From Notospermus geniculatus (taxonomy: Eukaryota > Nemertea > Pilidiophora > Heteronemertea > Lineidae): a DNA stretch of 64,000 nt. A program made the position numbers and the translations under genes. Each line of letters begins with the position of its first letter. Position 1 is the first letter of the stretch. Positions 25,186-36,155 of this stretch are shown here, one piece after another. The stretch spans positions 50,200-114,199 of the forward strand of contig NMRB01001608.1 of the NCBI GenBank assembly GCA_002633025.1, in the 5' to 3' direction. Below the pieces are notes generated by a model, which ran no database searches, was not told the DNA's origin, and worked only from the letters and a program-made list of their open reading frames with translations.

Positions 25186-25791
25186 TCACAAATCCACCGG
25201 GCCCCGTACGATTTTCCCCACCGTGGATTTCAGAGACCGTACAGGTCCCTTACGATTTTCATTTCTACGGGGTGTGTGGTCACATATTCTACGGCGTCCC
25301 GGCGGTGCCCGGTGAAAATTGGTGGAGAGTACTCCCAAGATGCCCGTAAACAAACCGTAAAGGTGCCGGCCGGGTGCCGTGCGGACACCGGACGTCGCAC
25401 CCGGTGTTGTACATATCGCCAGGGACCCTAAAGGGGCCGTAAGGGGGCCGCAGGATAGCAGTTATGGCACCGTTGATCACCGCAAGGGGCCCGTCAAATT
25501 TTTTCACGGGAATTGGCAGAAAAAATCGTGCGGAGCCCACCCGGCCACCGGCTGGAGTCCGCATGGGACCCTAGGGTGCCACTACGGGCCTTCTATGGGC
25601 TTTCTACGGCCTACCGGTCAGATGAAAACGCCGAGAATTGGGAGCAGCAAGCTCAGCACCGCAGCACCCGTACGGCTGTTGAAAAATGTCCCGGTGCCGT
25701 GGGAATCGTAAGGGAGCCAGCCGGTCACCATACGAAATTGGCCAAAATGTCTATCTTTACTCGCTGTACGGGCCCCGGAGTGGATATGTGA
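25186..25791. mobile_element. GC-rich inverted-repeat element with TCACAAATCCACC ends
   Basis: About 606 bp, visibly more G+C- and CpG-rich than its surroundings. Ends TCACAAATCCACCGGGCCC and GGGCCCCGGAGTGGATATGTGA. The interior is made of CCGTACG, CCGGTG and GGGACCCTA words on both strands. The overlapping ORFs of 92-110 codons show no family features. Confidence 0.65.
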
Positions 25792-26480
25792 CGGGGGCTA
25801 AACTCAATGGTGACAGGCACTAATGTGTCTGCTGCACGACTCTGACATCATGCAGTCAGAGTCGCTTGTGATGGTAGCTTGTGATGGCCTCCTCCGTACT
25901 TACCAGGGCCAATAATGCTATGGCTTCGGCCCTGACGGAAAATTGAAATACAAATTCAAAATACAATGCAGACTTTTTTTAACGAAATGGTGAATAGGGT
26001 AAATTAAGATACCAGGAAAATCCTGTTATGAACCCACAGAATGAAAACATCGTGTGGTCTGTCATTTGACACCAATTATAATCCGTACCTTTCGCTTTGT
26101 GGCGTACCACGTTTTCACATAATTTTTTGAATTAATTTAATTTTGTTAAAGGTCGATTAATTCAGGAACAGTATGATAATTGATTTGTAACTGTAGGAAA
26201 ACAGACCGACAATTTGCCTCTGGATGACATTACGTGAGTGAAGTAAAGGTTTTATCGCGAAAAATATGGTGCTTTGTGGCGGTATTTTAGCCTTAAATTG
26301 GAACTTCTTGTTGGACAATATTGTATAAGCAAACTTCGAAAAAAACTCCTTTGAATGCAAATTATATGCTTGAAAGGCTGTGTGACAGTGAAGGAATGTA
26401 GGACTTAATGTGGAGATTCTTTAATAGGCCTACCGGTACTATGTTTGTCCTGCAGGCCTAACTGTCTTCAGCGAGTTAAA

Positions 26481-26728
26481 GTCCAAGTTTAAAGTTTGGG
26501 TTTATAGTCTGATATCAACAACGGTAGAGTGTCATCTTACTTTACACTTTAACCCCAGTCTATCCTGAAACCTTTCAGTAGAACTCAGATGAGCTGCTCA
26601 TTCAGCGCTACAATCCGAGCATTTCCGACCGGTACCCATTTATACACATGGGTGGAGAGAAGCCAGTGAGGCAAAGAGACTTGCCCAAAGTCTCACGCCC
26701 AGTGGGATTCAAACCTGGGACCCTCTAC
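26481..26728 (-). mobile_element. SINE family A, copy 3 (5'-truncated)
   Basis: Same body; it breaks off in the B box (minus GGTTTGAATCCC), so most of the tRNA-like head is missing. Confidence 0.8.
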
Positions 26729-27114
26729 AAATACCGCTGAAGTAAAACCAAAGAAGTCTTAAAAGTCGGTTGTCAAACATTCGTTTTACCAGACGCACAC
26801 CTGGAAGGCTCCCAACATGGTGTAATTTTCAAATGGTCACCTTGCAAGAAATTCTTCACATTTCGAAAATAAATGCTGCGTAACTTTGTAACTGTGGCCT
26901 ATATTCTGAAAGTGTTGGTGTCAATTTTGGTAATTTATTCTCATAAACACAAGGTTAGTTGTTATGTGAGAAGGTAGAATACGATTCAAGGTGCAATGGT
27001 GAAATCACAATTTTGCGGGATAATATTTCACATATTTAGCAATTTTTTTTCTGTTTCATGTAGATTAATGTTCGTGTCAAGGGCTCAAAAAAGCCATCTT
27101 AAAATCGCCAATAC

Positions 27115-27291
27115 CAGGGGCGGATCCAGAATCATGGGAGAGAGGAGGCACAGCCAGGGCACACCATGGAAAACCTCGGTCAAATTTTAACATCTTCTCA
27201 AAATTTTGAAATTTCCCTGTCAATTTGAAAGATTTTCCACAAAATATAGGGGGCACAGGCCGGGTATCCCCCCCCCTTGGATCCGTGCCTG
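27115..27291. mobile_element. MITE family G, copy 4, nested in family F (5-bp duplication AATAC)
   Basis: CAGGGGCGGATCC ... GGATCCGTGCCTG with AATAC at 27110-27114 and 27292-27296. Flanking DNA (about 26996-27109 and 27480-27570) matches the F element at 60786-61306. Confidence 0.83.
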
Positions 27292-28026
27292 AATACCGAT
27301 ATCATGCGTGAGTGTAAGTAAACAATGCATAAGATAACCACTGGAAGCGAGTCCGTCATTCACGCTATGAATCATGGGATGAGATAAGTGGCGGGAAGCA
27401 CTGGACTCGGACACGAATCGTCAGTCAGCACCACCGTCGGATGCCCAAGGAACCAGATTAGTAGGAAGGAATTGCCTGGATTGTTGGGGAAACTTTTACG
27501 CGTGTATTAATATTTGCGGTGAAATTTTGATTTCACGATTTTTACACGTGAAAATATTTGCGTGTACGATAGTTTACAACCACTTTTACTTAATCCCAAG
27601 ATATCAGATATCAGAGCCCTAAACTGGAAAACCCAACACACATATAAGCTAGCTCAAGTAACACTAATTAGGCCTTTTATGGCCAATTGGTGGTGCCAGC
27701 AAGGTGGACAAGACAGCGGGAATGACAACTATAATTGTCGGTGATAGGGCCAAAAGCTTTTGATGTGGTGGCAATTGAAGGGAGAAATCCCTGCATGGGT
27801 TCCACACTTGAACACTCATCTTTTGGGCCAAATGGAAAGGCCTAGGTGGACACAGGTGCCAGAACATTATATAGTGCCTACATTTTTGTACTTTTTAACC
27901 CTCTCACTTTCTAAACCTACTGCTGGGCCAGCCAGTCAGGAATGTCATGGTCAATACATGTATAAGCAGCCAGGCAGTAAGAAAGTCTGCCAAACCTGCA
28001 TGAAGTTTGTTGAGAGTGCTAGCGGA

Positions 28027-28556
28027 GCCGAATCGGTTAATGTCGTCCTGGGTACAGAAATATACCCAGGTTCAATGTCGTCGCACAAAACTATACCCTG
28101 GGTATAGTTCGATCTATAAAAGTGTACCCAGGATTGGATACAGCACCTGAAGACGAGATTGTTCTCACGTCACATGACCACAAACATGACAAGTCGAAAA
28201 ACATGTTTTCAATTCACGCATTTGTCACAAACATGCTGCCCAGGTATATGACAGAAGTACCAAACGTGCCCAGTCCTGTTGATCATGCGAGATCCGTTCC
28301 TAACTCGTGCCTAGGCTCAAAACTACGGTACTGGGTATACTTTGGTAGATCGATCTATACCCAGGATATAGTTTGTGGGATGACATTGAACCTGGGTATT
28401 TCTGTTATAGCCAGGACGGTTACAGGAAAATTCGTCCCCAAGGAAAATTCTTCCCGGATAATTCGTCCCCAAGGAAAATTCGCCCCACGGAAAATTTGTC
28501 CCCGGAAAATTTGTCCCTGGAAAATCCGTCCCCAGGACGACATTAACCGATTCAGC
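28027..28556. mobile_element. MULE-type MITE family B, copy 2, with internal minisatellite
   Basis: Same ends as copy 1. The 9-bp flanks GCTAGCGGA/GGCAGCGGA match at 7 of 9. Seven 16-17-bp units of GGAAAATTCGTCCCCAA occupy 28423-28533 inside the right inverted repeat and are absent from the other two copies. Confidence 0.83.
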
Positions 28557-29302
28557 GGCAGCGGATAAGCAATGTCAGCATCTATACTTCCAGGTCATGT
28601 TGGCTTGTTGCCATCCTGAAAAAATATCTCAGCACTTGCTCCCTTCGTCACCGCACACGGAGGGAACAAGCATTTAAGAACCATTGATAACCTTGCACGG
28701 TACCAGGAAACAAGCCTATGTCCCAAAACTCAACAGGAGCTGAACTGATTTTTTCCACTCCACACCAGGACAGGTCAAGTTGTATTGTCAAGTGTAAAGC
28801 ACATGTCATGTAATACAAAAAGGACGCCTGACAATATCTCTGTATGAATACCCTACATTTTTCTTTGATCGAATTCAAAGTTATACTTATGCGTTGACGT
28901 AAAAGAAATCAATAGCTCCTTCAGAGGCCCTCGTAAATATATATTGGACAAAACAGACAGAAGTTTGGACGAAAGTAGGTTGAGTCAAGTTCTTCAAGTC
29001 ATATGGTGTTTTTACCTTGAATCGGTACATTTCTTTGCACGAGACTTTTTGTCAACAGGAATTGGATTTGAATAGATTTAAGACAACAGGAAGCTTTGCC
29101 TTGTGTGGTCGAAACATCATACATGTATTAGCCTTGTCTATCAAGTGTGGACTCAATGGTTTGAATCCAGAGACCGACCTAAGATCAAGTCCATGTTCAA
29201 TGTTGCCCCATACAAACGAAAGGAAAAACCCCTTGTTGCCCAATGCGGAGCAGGCGAAGGCCCATTCTGGCCCACTGCAGACACAGTGAAGCCTCAGACC
29301 TA

Positions 29303-29693
29303 AGCCTAATTCGTACTTCGACGCACAACCATCCCCAGCGACCAACGCGCGACCGTGCGTTCGACGCCGATCTTGTCGTGCGATTTTGTCCATGTCCATC
29401 GCGGGAGAATACCGCCGTGGCATTTGAATTCAGTGCATAAACATGGGCCTTTGATCCCATGACCACAAAACTCTTCATTCATTGGTAGGTCGCCGCGATC
29501 GGACGCAGAGAGTTTGGTTGAACCAAAAATAGATAAGAGAGGATTGAAATTGCATGCCAAGGAGTCGTGCGACCTGACGCCGATGACAATCGCAGAGGTA
29601 CGCTGGATTATGAATCAACACGACAATGTCGGCGTCCAGATTTTGATCGCGTGGCGGACGCCGATGGTCGTGCGTCAAATTATGAACTAGGCT
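29303..29693. mobile_element. MITE family C, copy 3 (longest, 391 bp)
   Basis: AGCCTAATTCGTACTTCGAC ... ATGAACTAGGCT, with an extra internal segment near 29420-29570. Confidence 0.75.
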
Positions 29694-30109
29694 TACCAGC
29701 GAAGACCAAGCCCAGTCTTCGTATGCTGTGTGGACTAGGTTGTAGACATTGGGCTCACGTGAAAGCCCTGTGGGCATCTAGGGGCCCAAAGTGTGAGGGA
29801 CAGTGTGCAGCCAAGATTGCGTCCACACTCTTGCATGCAGACCCACTGCGAATGCAGAGATCATAAAGAGCATTCAGGCCTTGACACACTCTGAATCATA
29901 TTTCCAGGAACATCAAAGGCCTACATAACACCAGCTGGTAGGTATGTCAATTTAATAACCATTGTGTTTGTTTAAAAAGATGGCAGGTTCATGGATAAGG
30001 TGTCAATTTTATTCAGCAGGTGCTTTGAACAAATGCATCATCTGGGATTAGTGACGATTGTTATTGACAACTTCTGTACACAGTTCTGACCTACATCCTC
30101 AATCATTGA

Positions 30110-30310
30110 TAGCTTCAGTTCATTGGCTGCTGGTCAACACTGCAAAGCCTCTGATTGGTCAACCAGTGACATGTGAATGCAGCAAAGCTCCTGATTGGTT
30201 ACATTACAGAATAACTGCAGCAAAGCTTCTGATTGGTTAATCAGTCACATATCAATGCAACAAAGCCCCTGATTGGCTAATGTGTTTCATGTAAGTATAG
30301 TCTGATTAGT
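30110..30310. repeat. Tandem repeat carrying five CCAAT (ATTGG) boxes
   Basis: Units of 32-40 bp with core AAAGCTTCTGATTGGTTAA. ATTGG is at 30122, 30154, 30194, 30232 and 30272. A sixth unit near 30302 reads GATTAGTC. Confidence 0.72.
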
Positions 30311-30692
30311 CAATCAGAGACTGATAAATACACCAAGGTGTGTATCATGCTGGTGAGATGGACAATTTATTTATGGCCTCGAAAGCATTCGAGCAATGTT
30401 TTTGAATTCACATCCCAGCTAACTAGCATGACCGTGCCAATTATCGCTTTTTGAAACCGCAGGACAAAGGACACTTTCACACCTCTCTCAAAAGATCTCA
30501 AATCACACGCATGGCGTCATGCAAAAACTGTCCTTGACGTTTTTATTCTGGGAGATAGTGCGGCATCCCTGCAGGGGTGAAATTCCTTCGATCAATATAT
30601 GGACATGGAAAAAGTAAGAAGGAAAATTTCTAGAGGCTTGCCCGGTTTCGCATGTTGACCACACATTTTGGACTAAGAATCTTCTCACCATA

Positions 30693-31186
30693 TTAACCCC
30701 TTAAAGATAATGTATCACGGGTATTTTCGCGGGCCACGAAAATCATTGTTTACTTAAATTTTGTTTGTTTATGTCCAGTCTTTCTTTGTCTTATGAGTAA
30801 TTTGTTGGTGGCATGCCCCTCCAGAAATTCTTTTGATACCGAAAGTATTCAATTTGGTGGGTTGGCATGCTCTAAAAGTCCAAAATAACATAATGTAAAC
30901 ATCCATGTTTACAAACATTGAATGTAAACAATGAAGTCATGATACATTATCTTTAACTGTGTAATTTTTTTAGTTAAAATTTTTCTTTCTTAAAAACAAA
31001 TTTGCCAAAAAAAGTGTTTGACACAGAAGGTTCCAGACGTTTCCTACGCACTGTGAAGTGCCATTTTTCTTGCACGGCGTACTACATGTATTACGCCTTA
31101 CGCAAGCTGAGATCCTCGAGTGTTTCCGGGGGTTCCCCAGATTTCGTAATGGCGTAATAGTACGCCGTACCCAGTTAAGGGGTTAA
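30693..31186. mobile_element. MITE family M hosting a family J insertion
   Basis: Ends TTAACCCCTTAACTG and CAGTTAAGGGGTTAA. Family J (30705-30952) sits in the TTAA inside the left end. Confidence 0.7.
30705..30952. mobile_element. MITE family J, copy 2 (TTAA duplication)
   Basis: 248 bp, uninterrupted; TTAA at 30701-30704 and 30953-30956. Confidence 0.85.
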
Positions 31187-31815
31187 AGTCAAGACCAGAG
31201 CTGAGCCGGCCCACCAAACTCACATAGGTTTGGGTATTTTTATGGCAACTCGTTTTTACCCTGACTGGACGGAAAGGAATGTCATTCTTCGCCATAAACT
31301 TGACAAAAATAACCCAGTATCATGACCAACACACCATGGGGTCCCTCCCCCATCCCTGTCCCAAAGAACAAGCTTTGTGAATTCATTTTAATGCATTGTC
31401 TGCGTTGCTTGGAATAGCAACCCTTACCCTTCAACCGGAGGATGTTATCTTGGCATGTGACGGCCACGTTGCCAGCTCAACGGCTCAGTGGGTCATCAAT
31501 TACTGATGAAGCCAAAGAATGACTTGGTCGCCATGAATGGCTCTGAGAAACAGCCTATAGAGAGAACACGCTCCTATATTGGATCATGCGGCTAACCCTC
31601 CAAGGACCGATGTCACCGTCTCGTAACAGACGTGAAGAAAAGGAAAAAGTTTACCTCCGTTTCAAAAGCAGAAATCATGAACCATGAGGAAGCCATGAAG
31701 TCCGTTCATGTGACAGGATATCATTTTGAACAAACCCAGCGAATCAGGATGCCACAATCCGAGTCATATACAATTCTACCATGGCATGGAAATGGTGCTC
31801 AATCCTACATGATCT

Positions 31816-32070
31816 AAAGGGCACCGCACACTAGCGATTTTTCGAGCGATTTTCTAGGCGACCGGCCTTGCGACCACAGAAGCGACTGAACATATTTTCA
31901 GTTTTTTTAGTTTTTGTTGACTCGTTTGCGACAAATGCTTCCTTGGAAGATCAGTGATGTCGTGGATGGCATCACTGATCGACCTCAAAGGTAATCATTG
32001 CAGGCGATGTAGTAGGCCTAGTCGCATCTGTAGTCGCCCCCATTTCAGTCGCAAGTGTGCGGCGTCCTTT
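31816..32070. mobile_element. MITE with AAAGGGCACCGCACACTAG ends
   Basis: 255 bp; right end TCGCAAGTGTGCGGCGTCCTTT. Followed after 7 bp by a family G copy. Confidence 0.7.
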
Positions 32071-32077
32071 AGGTAAC

Positions 32078-32214
32078 CAAGCATGGTCTAAGGGGGCGCA
32101 CGCCCCTTTTGGCCAACAAATCTGTAAAATCGACTGTGAAATTCTGGAACTTGGCACAATGTTCCTAGCGCATGGTGCCCCCCCCCCTTTTCCCAAATCC
32201 TGGATCCGCCGCTG
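32078..32214. mobile_element. MITE family G, copy 5 (5-bp duplication GTAAC)
   Basis: 137 bp, with GTAAC at 32073-32077 and 32215-32219. The left end is worn (CAAGCATGGTC). Confidence 0.75.
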
Positions 32215-32607
32215 GTAACATCCCCTCTCAAGAAGAAGCCCCGGTCTCACCGCAACCACACTCCGATGTTGTCAAATGCAATTAGCAATACCAAACAGAC
32301 ACGCAAAAACATCCATTTGCTTTTAGCATCACAAAAGTCCGACGTGCAGAAAATGCCGACGGCTAATTATAAGGAAGTATCCGTCTCCTGACTCGATAAC
32401 CCTTCGGTAGCTACTGATGTGAAATATCACACAAATCACGTCATAAAAATAGTGAAATGATGCATGTCTACACAAGACAAATGTTGATGTAAAGTTACAC
32501 GGGACATTAATTCTTGGTTTTGGTGTCACAAATCGTGTAGGCAATAGCTGTGAAATAACTGCGCTTGTTCTGTTAGTTAATTTATCCAGCTTCATGTAGG
32601 CAACATA

Positions 32608-32968
32608 AGCCATGGTTACACTACATAAAATCCCCCGGTGTTTTGCAGTCACACCTACATGAATTGCCGGGCTTCAAGAAACCTGTGTCTGAAAAACATG
32701 GGTTTTTTAAACACGGCAAGCTCGCCGTGCTTTTCGAAATCCCCGTGTTTTCATTAGTTCTTAGCATGGCTACAGATGGCGCAGTTATTAAGTGACGTCA
32801 TTTTCGCGCCTCCAACAATGTGTGCCAATACAGAAATGACCGAAGAGTCAGTGCAAGCAGCGCACCTGTCGCCGGGCTACTTAACTACAATGTCGTAGTC
32901 TGACCTCTCGCCGGGCTTTTCGTACACACGGGTTTGACACGGGTATTTTCAACAGGTGTAACCGTAGC
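32608..32968. mobile_element. Inverted-repeat element with AGCCATGGTTACACTAC end
   Basis: Left AGCCATGGTTACAC and right GGTGTAACCGTAGCT. Repeated CCCCGTGTTTT-like words inside. Confidence 0.55.
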
Positions 32969-33101
32969 TGTTTTCATTCCTAGTCTTTTATTCAGAAGTG
33001 AAGGGACCTAAGATCTAAGTCCTCTAATATTCTAAACAGGCAATATCTGTGGCAGACCTCCGTGTTCAAAGACAACATCTTTTCATGAAATCATGACAAA
33101 C

Positions 33102-33179
33102 CATCCTCCCATAGCAGGACTTTGTGTGCGAGTGTAAGTATATAGAAGAGTGAAACCAAAGCCCCGCTGTGGGGAGATG
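33102..33179. mobile_element. Hairpin MITE, copy 2 of the 1637-1745 family
   Basis: CATCCTCCCATAGCAGGAC ... CCCCGCTGTGGGGAGATG; the centre has diverged. It lies 230 bp downstream of the gene B donor, in its intron. Confidence 0.65.
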
Positions 33180-33409
33180 AGGGCCAAAATCTGAATGAAT
33201 CATACAAGAAGAACATCTGAAGAAATCAAGCAGTACTGGTACGCGACCACCCACTGAAAGATGGAAATTTGAACTTTTGCCCTCATGATTATTAACGAGG
33301 ATGTCTGCCATTATCGCACGGAAGCTAAGCTGAAAGGAGACACGCTATTATGTACGTTAGTGTAACTAAATTTGAAGGCCATCTATTGAAACTTTAAGAG
33401 ACGCCTTAC

Positions 33410-36016
33410 CTCAAAGTCAGCATCAAGTACGGTGTCATCGCATGCAGAATCCACGTCTATCACGAAGCAGACGTCAGGAAGTGACAACGTAAACCCTTCG
33501 GTGGGAAACAGAGAAACAGTATCCTTCAGTTTCGAGTTAGTGTCAATCTGTCGACTTTCTTTCCTTCTCGTCAACGAGAGGTTTAATCCTTTTGATTTTC
33601 GAGAATAACGTGGCGACACCAAAACACCCCAGTCATCCGTCGAGCGCGATGCTTTTTTGCCTCGCTTGCTGACTGGGAACGTCTGATTGAGTCCCTCCAG
33701 ATTAAGACTTGCGAGATTGCCATCAGGGCTTAAGTCGGAATTAAATGCAGCGCTTATTGATGGCCGTTTTACTCGGATTTCGGGCCCCGATAACCAAGCT
33801 TCAGCACGAGAGTTCGGCGGCAGGGAGTATCGCTTCAAACGACGTTCACGCTCACGGTCCACTTTCGTCGTACCCTCAACTAAGTTATGTAATGTGGTCT
33901 CATAATCTGGGGGTCTCACTCTGTTGGGATTTAAAGGCGAGTTGGCGAATAACTCAATAGGTGTTGAACGTCTTGCCTCTGCTTTTTGTTGCTCACTGTC
34001 TTCCATAATCGGAGCAGTACGTCTCTTGTTTAACGGGGAACTCTGCATTTTGGAAAACTTTGAGAAGAAGTTCTTAGGGTCCAAACCATGTTGTCTGAAT
34101 CTCCTCTCCATTCTTGGAGACCCTGAGCTTGATCTTGGCGAACTACCCGGTGAGGTGTTTGGACTTGGGCTACCGTCTTTATACGGAACATCTAACATAG
34201 ATTTTGACTTCTGTACACGCAGATAACGCAGGTCTTCCTCCGGTAGAGACTGTCTCAGCAAGTTATCATGCAGTGCCTCACAACTCGCAGCCAATCTCTG
34301 ACTGTCACTAATCGACTTTCCCAACGTTTGGTGCGCGCTAGGTCTCTCCCGTTGAACCTGTTCCACCTTCCCTTGTATTTTCTTCCGGAGTTGAACTGGG
34401 CTTTCTGGAGTTTGCACAGGCAGGGAATCAGTGCTTGACAACAAGTCCAAACTACCAACAGAGTCACCCAAAGTATCGCTTCTCTCATCATCTGCGACAT
34501 GAGTTCCTGTCGATCCGTACGAGGAACCGAACGGGAGCTCATCAGCCGAGTCTTGAGAATCATTGGAAGAGACAGTGCGCTTGGCATAGGCGGATCTGAG
34601 ATAAGAGAGAGGGTTCTTCCGATGGACAGGACTCGTTGGGGAGAGGGCAGACTGGACCGGAGAAACAGGTGTATTCTTGGCCTTCGTTCGAGGAGATTGA
34701 TTTGTTGCCACAACAATGTCTTCGTCGTCGTCATGATCTTCTCCACCATCATCCGCCTGGCTGGAGTGATAACCCTCACTGTGCTCCTCAGAGTTGCTCT
34801 TCGATAATCTCTTTTTCTGATGTTTCTTGATCAAGTTTGCCAAGGCATGAATCCCCCTCGATTCATTCCGGACTCTGGATTCAGGAGTCCCAACTCTATC
34901 CTCTGGTGTCCCTCCACCAACTCCCTCCGAACCACCATCTCCAGTTCTATTAGCTGCGAGTATATTGAGTTTCAATTCTAGAGAATTTGGTCGAACAGCA
35001 CGTGGTTTGGGAACAGGCTTCGTGCGTTTAGGAGACTGAGTATCCGCATTTCCACCCGACAAAACAAGAGAATGCATCAAATCCTCTGCATTACTTCCGA
35101 GTATTGACGACTCACTTTGAGTACCGGTAACATATTTTTGTTCTGGTTCATTCTGAGTATGACTGTTTTGTACACAATTGTTTATTTCCTGAGTTGAGTT
35201 AGGATCTGATCTTTGTCTAGGATGAACGTAAGGCTTCACAGAAGCAGACGCAGGTCTCTGATCAATACAACCATCAGACAACTGTCTTACGTGCCCCTCC
35301 GCAAAATCAACAGGAGGTGACAATGTCTGTTTCATTTTGGGCAACGGTTGAGATCTCACTAACCTCGCATTTGATGATACATCAGTATTCCTCCTCTTCA
35401 CTTTCTCGATCCTCGGACTTGTATTAGGAGACGGCCGACTCATACTTGCAGCTTTAGAAAGTCTCGGTGAAGGTACAGGCCTAGGACGAGGAGAGGTGCT
35501 TCCAGCCGTCATGGCTGCAACATCCCTCTCCAGAATCCTCTCTCCTATAGAATAATCTGTCATGGTTGCTGCTCTGGTTTCTTCCCCTGTCACTAAATCA
35601 TGATCCTGGATTGAAATCCTTGGGACACCAGTACCAAAGTCTGCCCGCTTCCCGACGGGGCTGCCACTAACCTTAACCTCCCCAACTGAAGCTACCGCAA
35701 CATTTTTCACTGAGTCGGAGATACAAAATTGTTCAACTGTAGTTGGAGGTTGTGGGGCAGGATACTTCACCCGCCGGGTGGAATCAGAGACCGGTTCGGT
35801 CCTCCGCACCTGAAAGCTGATAGCCCGGCGCTTTGCCACGTGTGGCTTCGCCTTTTTGTAGTCTGACGTTAGGAGTGCCCGCACGCGTAACGATTGAGCA
35901 ACACCATTTCTGTGATCGTTTTTCGAAGTGTTGTTATTCCGGTTATCCGATATCACTTGTTGACTTCTCTCACCATCTACCTCCGAAGACTTCACCACTG
36001 AGCTCCCTGTTCCCAT
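33410..36016 (-). CDS. Gene B: large Ser/Pro-rich disordered protein, first coding exon (869 residues, partial)
   Basis: The frame starts at an ATG with G at -3 and G at +4 and an in-frame TAA 12 nt upstream. It is open for 869 codons, then meets a strong donor, GAG|GTAAGG, in phase 0. The nominal stop 8 codons later lies in the intron. The start MGTGSS fits N-myristoylation (Gly2, Ser6), suggesting membrane anchoring. The rest is low-complexity: basic Arg/Lys-rich segments, many SP/TP sites, PRPRPVPSPRLSK near residue 175, KPVPKPRAVRP near 335 (SH3-ligand-like), an acidic EDHDDDED run near 425, LDPKNFFSKFSKM near 650 and RPPDYETTL near 700. No folded domain is visible. Such N-terminal regions are common in Rho regulators and cytoskeletal scaffolds, but the family is not recognised. 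Plus-strand and other-frame ORFs here are shadows. Confidence 0.82.
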
Positions 36017-36155
36017 GCCCCCAGTTTAATCCATGGTCACCGGGTGGTCCCGGGGAAGCAGTAGTGAGAGGAACATCTCAGACCGACAGGTCCAAATCAG
36101 AATTTCATTGTTTTAGAGTCAGATAGGAAGACATGGACCACTTGAGATTAATCCA
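36017..36155 (-). other. Gene B 5' UTR part of the large exon
   Basis: A strong acceptor (GATTCTTTTTCTTTTAG) ends at 36156, so the coding exon begins with 139 nt of leader. At least one upstream non-coding exon must therefore exist, probably between 36.2 kb and about 39 kb. The leader carries three short uORFs: 36105-36134 (9 codons), 36097-36108 (3 codons) and 36026-36076 (16 codons). The last is in frame with the main ATG, ends 9 nt before it, and contains a second ATG in strong context. Confidence 0.68.

Noticed and set aside
31632-31817. Lys-rich 61-codon plus ORF
   Set aside because: No supporting splice sites or homology by eye, and it runs into a MITE.
33383-33409. Last eight codons and stop of the gene B open frame
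   Set aside because: They follow a strong GAG|GTAAGG donor in phase 0 and are more likely intron than coding sequence.
33687-34830. Plus-strand and off-frame minus ORFs of 60-174 codons inside gene B
   Set aside because: They lie wholly under the 869-codon frame, have no splice support, and are what a long biased coding exon produces by chance.
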